NCBI GenBank assembly: GCA_913061185.1
Contig: CAJXTI010000037.1
Span: 1 to 38,273, forward strand
Direction of reading: 5' to 3'
DNA: 38,273 nt
Source of the DNA: an uncultured Oceanobacter sp.
GTDB taxonomy: Bacteria > Pseudomonadota > Gammaproteobacteria > Pseudomonadales > Oceanobacteraceae
In this document: positions 34,031 to 38,273 of the stretch, in pieces
Numbering within the stretch: the stretch's first letter is position 1
Layout: the number at the start of each line of letters is the position of its first letter
Notes under the pieces: model-generated
Told to the model about the DNA's origin: nothing
Seen by the model: the letters and a program-made list of their open reading frames with translations, nothing else
Databases searched by the model: none
Translations under genes and position numbers: made by a program

Positions 34031-34861
34031 ATGAATATGGCCACTATTTTTGCGGAGTCCCAACAGCTGCCGCATATCCCGAAAGTTGTACAAGAGCTGA
34101 TTGAAAGTTTCCGGGATGACAATGCCAATGCCGACGATATCAGCCGTAAGGTAGCACTCGACCAGGCGCTTACCGCCAAGGTATTACGGCTGGCCAACTC
34201 AGCTCACTATGGCCTGTCACGCACCGTTTCCAACCCCCAGGATGCCGTCGTGCTGTTGGGGTTAAATACACTGCGCACTATGGTACTGGCCTCCGGCGTC
34301 ACATCCGCCATGAAAGCCCCTGTCGGTTTTGATCAAAAAACTTTCTGGCGCGACTCCTTTGCCGTCGCCTCCCTGGCCAAATGGCTGGCTCGCTATATGC
34401 CAGACTGTGACAAAGAAACTGCTTTTACCTGCGGAATGTTACATTCCATCGGTTTAATGCTGATTCACATCGTACTGCCAGACGATGCCGCCAATGTTAA
34501 CGAATCCGTACGTCTGGGTGGCAATCGTCACACCGCAGAAACTGCACGATTGGGTTTTACCTCTGCCGATGTCGGCACTGAACTGGCCAGGCGCTGGAAA
34601 TTCCCGGAAGAAATCCAGCAAGCAATCCAGGACCAGAACAACCCGGATCTGGATCAACCCTTCTCGAATCTCGGCGGCCTGATCTACATCGCCAAATACT
34701 TGCATACCGCCCATCAGAACGATCTGACCGAAGAAGAGCTGGTGGCGAAATTTCCGGTTCGGGTTGCCCGCCGTATCGGTCTCGATCTGCGTCAAATCCG
34801 TAGTGCACTGGCAGAATGCCGTGATCTGGAATCCGGGTTTGAAGATATTCTCAACGATTAA
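34031..34861 (+). CDS. HDOD-domain signalling protein
   Basis: A 276-residue protein made almost wholly of one HDOD domain: LPHIPKVVQELIESFRDD, DISRKVALDQALTAKVLRLA, NSAHYGL, then VVLLGLNTLRTMVLASGV and a GMLHSIGLML segment in place of a catalytic HD motif. HDOD proteins lack hydrolase residues and act as signalling or regulatory scaffolds. It is divergent from garR and stands alone. Partner unknown. Confidence 0.92.
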   Translation: MNMATIFAESQQLPHIPKVVQELIESFRDDNANADDISRKVALDQALTAKVLRLANSAHYGLSRTVSNPQDAVVLLGLNTLRTMVLASGVTSAMKAPVGFDQKTFWRDSFAVASLAKWLARYMPDCDKETAFTCGMLHSIGLMLIHIVLPDDAANVNESVRLGGNRHTAETARLGFTSADVGTELARRWKFPEEIQQAIQDQNNPDLDQPFSNLGGLIYIAKYLHTAHQNDLTEEELVAKFPVRVARRIGLDLRQIRSALAECRDLESGFEDILND

Positions 34862-34915
34862 GAACTGTTCCCTACGATTCACCGAGAGCGATTAACGGTT
34901 AACGCGGCACTTGGA

Positions 34916-35935
34916 TCAGCCCCCAGCAAACCATTGCTGACTCAACATCACCCTCACCTCCGCTGAACGGCGGAGGTCTGCGGGCGACAGCCGGTCGATC
35001 ACTCTCAGTCGGGGCAACAGCCCGGCACCATTCGCCAACTGTATGGCTAACCCTGGACGTGCGTTCAATTCCAGTAACAGCGGGCCATGCTGGCGATCAA
35101 TCACAATATCGGCCCCCAGATAGCCTAATCCGGTCATTTCATAACAGCGGGCCGCCAAAACCAGCAATGGCTGCCATTGGGGAATAACCAACTCCGACAG
35201 CGTCACCTCGGTATCCGGGTGCCGAGTCAGACGAATACCATCCTGCACCCCGTGTAGCGCTTGTCCATTCGACAGAGACAGGCCCACTCCGACAGCACCC
35301 TGATGCAGATTCGCCTTTCCATCCGACGCTCGGGTAGCCAACCGTGTCATCGCCATCACCGGATAACCGCGACAGACGATCACCCGTACATCCGGCACCC
35401 CTTCGTAAGAGAAATGCGCCAGCGACTCATCAAACTCAATACATCGCTCAATAATGGCAATATCCGGCGTTCCACCCAGGCTATAAAGTCCGGCAAGTAT
35501 GTTCGACGTATGGCGCTTGAGTTCATCCAGAGTCACCGGGCTGCCATTGGCGCGTAGCCAATAATCGCCTTCCCGGCTCTGAACAACCACAATTCCTTTA
35601 CCACCGGAGCCTTTGGCCGGTTTGATCACAAATGCCTGAATGTCGGACAGCTGCTGCCCCAACGCCTCAACTTCATGCTGTGACTGAATCGTACCAATCA
35701 ACTCAGGCACCGCAATTCCGGCCTGCTCTGCCAGTAGTTTGGTTTTCAGTTTATTATCCACCAGTGGATACAACTTGCGCGGATTATAACGCCCGATATA
35801 CAACCGGTTACGAGCGTTCATACCCAGCACCCCGGCTTGCTGCAACCGTAACGGCAACAGCAACTGCTGCGATAACGACTGCCAAAAATGACCCACTCCA
35901 GCCAGACCATGAGCACCAGGATCGCGGCTATTCAT
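34916..35935 (-). CDS. alpha-L-glutamate ligase-like ATP-grasp protein
   Basis: A 339-residue ATP-grasp enzyme related to RimK-type glutamate ligases. It has the glycine-rich ATP loop VIKPAKGSGGKGIVVV (about 130-145 region), IIERCIEFD and the metal-binding LLELNARPGLAIQLANG near the C-terminus. It would form an amide/peptide bond on an unknown acceptor. It overlaps the transglutaminase-7TM gene by 4 nt and belongs to a three-gene operon with the retropepsin-like lipoprotein. The trio is recurrent in proteobacteria, and I recall a proposed role in osmotic or envelope stress, which is unproven here. Confidence 0.9.
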   Translation of the reverse strand: MNSRDPGAHGLAGVGHFWQSLSQQLLLPLRLQQAGVLGMNARNRLYIGRYNPRKLYPLVDNKLKTKLLAEQAGIAVPELIGTIQSQHEVEALGQQLSDIQAFVIKPAKGSGGKGIVVVQSREGDYWLRANGSPVTLDELKRHTSNILAGLYSLGGTPDIAIIERCIEFDESLAHFSYEGVPDVRVIVCRGYPVMAMTRLATRASDGKANLHQGAVGVGLSLSNGQALHGVQDGIRLTRHPDTEVTLSELVIPQWQPLLVLAARCYEMTGLGYLGADIVIDRQHGPLLLELNARPGLAIQLANGAGLLPRLRVIDRLSPADLRRSAEVRVMLSQQWFAGG

Positions 35936-37467
35936 GATCCATCCTGGCGCAGCGACACAAAACGGCGTAATTCCAGCAAACGATAACCGGTGTACGTTCC
36001 CAGCATCAGCACCAGAGCCAGAATCACCAGCTGTACACCGATGTAGTTAAATGTCAGGTGTCGTATCAGCGGATTGCTCATGGCCCAATACGCCACGACC
36101 GCCGTCAACAAGCTGCCGCCGCCCTGACGCATCACCTCACGACCACCTTCTTCTTCCCACAGAATCGACATACGTTCGATAGTCCATGACAAAATAATCA
36201 TCGGGAAAAATGTGATTTTTAAACCTTCCGTCAGGCCCAGTTTGTAGGACGCCACACTGAACAGCCCGATAATTGCAATCACTGTAATAATCACCGCCGA
36301 GATTCTCGCCACCAGTAACAGGTTGAGACGCGACAAATAGCTGCGAATAACCAGGCCGGTTGCCACAACCAGCAGAAAGCCCACCAGCCCAGTAATCAGC
36401 GAAGTCTGAATAAATGCCACCGCAATCAGCACCGGCATAAAGGTGCCAGAGGTTCGAATTCCCACCAGAATCCGCAGCAGGCATACCACCAACGCGCCAA
36501 TGGGCAATAACAGAATGGTTTTGAACATCGCCTGCTCTTCTACCGGCAGACTGTGAATGGAAAAATTCAATAACTCGTGTTGATCCGACAAGCGGTTGGC
36601 AACACTGGCAAAAGTCGATTCTTCCCGCCGGATCATGGCAAAGCGTACCTGTGAATCACGGCCACCCGACACCTCCAGCACCGGCTCACCACGCTGCTCC
36701 CACAATAACAACGGCGCATCCCGATCAAACAGCGCCGGATTACGGGCCTGTAGCGGAATGTCAAAGACCTGACTCTGATCGTCTTGCCATACCCGGATAT
36801 AAGGCAACAATTGCTGTTGCCGACGACCATCCTGTAATCGCAAGCCGTACACCAGACGCGCAGACACCCCCGCCTTGTTCAGCATGTTCACCAGTAACTG
36901 TGGCAGAGTCTGACTGAATTCACTGATCAGCAGCTCCACATGCTGGGCACGAGGCACGGCTGAAAATGCCTTTAATAACTCCCGCGTCAGACTGAAGTTA
37001 TCTGCCGACGTACGATGCGCCAACGCCAACAACTGCCCCACCGCACTGGCGTAGGGTTCCGGCCAGCTGGTCACTGTCAGCGCCGGTTCCGGTTCCGGCA
37101 TCAATTCGTAGGCGTCGCTTTCCAACACATCCGCGCGATAAAACAACACCTGGCGTCCGCTGGCCGTGCGCTTGGTCCACTCCGCCACCGGATTGCCACC
37201 GTCGATAAAATTCAGCCCGTAACCAGGAGACGCGCCGCTTTCACGCAGCAACATAAATCCGGGTTGATTCGATGGCCGCGCCAGAACGGCACGCACCGGT
37301 TGTGCATCAGCGGTCAGCTCTACTCTTGCTTCAACCGACCAGACGGTTTGTGACTCACCCGGTAACAGCGGTACGTCATACACCCAGTGCCGATGCAGAA
37401 TCTGGGCAATCCCAGCGCTCAGCAACAACAGGATCAACGCAACATAAGGCCAACGATGTTCACTCAT
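35932..37467 (-). CDS. inactive transglutaminase-like protein fused to 7 membrane helices
   Basis: A 511-residue membrane protein. An N-terminal helix (YVALILLLLSAGIAQIL) is followed by a large periplasmic transglutaminase-like domain (residues about 25-320; LLVNMLNKAGVSARLVYGLR corresponds to the usual catalytic-Cys segment, with no Cys there). The C-terminal 190 residues hold about seven helices (ILLLPIGALVVCLLRILVGI, VLIAVAFIQTSLITGLVGFL, and others). It matches the family described as inactive transglutaminase fused to 7TM. It overlaps both neighbours by 4 nt (ATGA), indicating coupled translation. Confidence 0.92.
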   Translation of the reverse strand: MSEHRWPYVALILLLLSAGIAQILHRHWVYDVPLLPGESQTVWSVEARVELTADAQPVRAVLARPSNQPGFMLLRESGASPGYGLNFIDGGNPVAEWTKRTASGRQVLFYRADVLESDAYELMPEPEPALTVTSWPEPYASAVGQLLALAHRTSADNFSLTRELLKAFSAVPRAQHVELLISEFSQTLPQLLVNMLNKAGVSARLVYGLRLQDGRRQQQLLPYIRVWQDDQSQVFDIPLQARNPALFDRDAPLLLWEQRGEPVLEVSGGRDSQVRFAMIRREESTFASVANRLSDQHELLNFSIHSLPVEEQAMFKTILLLPIGALVVCLLRILVGIRTSGTFMPVLIAVAFIQTSLITGLVGFLLVVATGLVIRSYLSRLNLLLVARISAVIITVIAIIGLFSVASYKLGLTEGLKITFFPMIILSWTIERMSILWEEEGGREVMRQGGGSLLTAVVAYWAMSNPLIRHLTFNYIGVQLVILALVLMLGTYTGYRLLELRRFVSLRQDGS

Positions 37468-38229
37468 TCGTCATCACTCACAGCTGGCGCTTGCGCATCG
37501 GGTTGATATTTCCCGAGCAGAAATTTTTTCCCCACATCAATCAGGGTGACATCACGCAAGAACGCACGCCCCAGTAAAATCGGATAGGTCATCTGGGAAC
37601 GATCGGCCAGAGAAAATTCGGTTTGCTGCTGTAACTGCTGACCGAGATGAACCGTCAACGCCACCACGGGCCGACGATCGATTTCGTTGGTGGATGCTTG
37701 CCGGATCAACACATTACGAACCAGTCGAGCTTCGATCTCCAGCGGCTCGGCTTCATCATCGTGCTGCAACAGAAAACGGACCCAACGCTGACCATTACGC
37801 TCAAAACGGGTGATATTACGGGCACTCAGCGACGACGTCGCTGCTCCGCTGTCGACTCTGGCGCGATAGTGATGCCCAGGCGGCACCAGATAAATCCACT
37901 CCGATGCCCCCACCACCAGTTTGTCTGCAACAGGTTCGGCGACCGCATCGGCCGCCGGACAACTTGGCTGACCCGGATCCGGGTTGATATCTGCCAGCTG
38001 TTGTAACTGTTGCTGCAGCGCCACCATCTGAACCGTCTGCTCTTGCTGATTCGCCAGAACCGCTTCAATATCTGGACAGCTCAACTGAATATCAGGACGA
38101 TGACGGACAACAACCGCCTCAATACCCTCCAGCGTCACCGCCCGGTGCTCAGCCCCCGGCCAGTGACTGCAGGCCGACAAACCACCCGCGACCATCAACA
38201 TCAATGTCACCTGCCAGGCCCCGCTGGAC
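37464..38229 (-). CDS. retropepsin-like (ATP-dependent zinc protease family) lipoprotein, 5' end missing
   Basis: At least 254 residues; the upstream part is lost at the contig end. A hydrophobic segment and lipobox (VTLMLMVAGGLSAC) suggest a lipoprotein. A coiled-coil stretch (QQEQTVQMVALQQQLQQLAD) precedes a retropepsin-like domain with the catalytic signature RARVDSGAATSSLSARN and a conserved PILLGRAFLRDVTLIDV end. Despite the old zinc-protease name, the DSGA motif suggests an aspartic-type fold. The apparent start at 38246 (Met-Cys-Ile-Arg-Asp-Arg) is translated adapter, not protein. It opens the operon with the transglutaminase-7TM and ATP-grasp genes. Confidence 0.85.
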
Positions 38230-38273
38230 CTGTCTCTTATACACATCTGACGCTGCCGACGAAGAGGATAGTG
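38230..38273. other. Illumina Nextera adapter and index (assembly artefact)
   Basis: 38230-38262 is the reverse complement of the Nextera Read 1 transposase adapter (begins CTGTCTCTTATACACATCT, then GACGCTGCCGACGA). The next eight bases AGAGGATA (38263-38270) are the reverse complement of TATCCTCT, which I recall as i5 index 503, and GTG begins the P5 flank. It is not genomic. Confidence 0.97.

Overview
The window is a stretch of chromosome from a nitrogen-fixing gammaproteobacterium. The birA-coaX-SPOR-tRNA-Tyr-tRNA-Gly order is typical of Gammaproteobacteria. The nif gene order closely follows that of Azotobacter and diazotrophic Pseudomonas, and an MvaT-type H-NS protein points towards the Pseudomonas/Oceanospirillales side. 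I cannot name the species. The last 44 bases (38230-38273) are sequencing-library adapter, so the window ends at an assembled contig end.

Layout. 1-2618 (minus): tRNA-Gly, tRNA-Tyr behind a strong stable-RNA promoter, a SPOR protein, coaX and birA. 2812-5526 (minus): a His/Asp-rich ZnuD-like TonB receptor, a small DUF2946-like protein and a probable Zur operator. 5595-7897: a potassium channel with an RCK-like domain, divergent from a PfkB kinase. 7898-8687: a long AT-rich intergenic region with two inverted pairs of DnaA boxes, then the nifF control region. 8688-23970: a nif cluster. nifF is on plus. All other genes are on minus, as two units: nifE-nifN-nifX-DUF269-DUF683-fdxB-[2Fe-2S] ferredoxin-unknown, and iscA-nifU-nifS-nifV-cysE-TPR-like-nifW-nifZ-nifM-clpX. 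24361-27746: an MvaT/H-NS-like gene and feoAB with a Fur box. 27763-32076: flavin reductase, a small membrane protein, a BASS transporter, a methyltransferase, a cold-shock protein and a DUF1289 protein. 32077-32236: a 160-bp MITE. 32237-34861: hyi, garR-like and HDOD genes. 34916-38229 (minus): an ATP-grasp ligase, an inactive transglutaminase-7TM protein and a retropepsin-like lipoprotein, the last cut by the contig end.

How the nif genes work together. NifE/NifN form the FeMo-cofactor scaffold, with NifX and the DUF269/DUF683 proteins as carriers or accessories. NifU/NifS/IscA assemble Fe-S clusters. NifV makes homocitrate, and CysE probably supplies O-acetylserine for the cysteine that NifS consumes. 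NifW, NifZ and NifM mature the MoFe and Fe proteins. NifF and the ferredoxins carry electrons. Each of the three units (nifF; nifE onward; iscA-nifU onward) has a recognisable -24/-12 sigma54 promoter and at least one exact TGT-N10-ACA NifA site. The structural genes nifHDK, and nifA, nifL and nifB, are not in the window and must lie elsewhere if the organism fixes nitrogen.

No CRISPR array, integrase or transposase gene was found. The strongest unexplained structures are the paired DnaA boxes (8099-8385), the degenerate tandem repeats between the two minus-strand nif units (about 18168-18590) and the MITE at 32077-32236. The least understood gene set is the ATP-grasp/transglutaminase/retropepsin operon.
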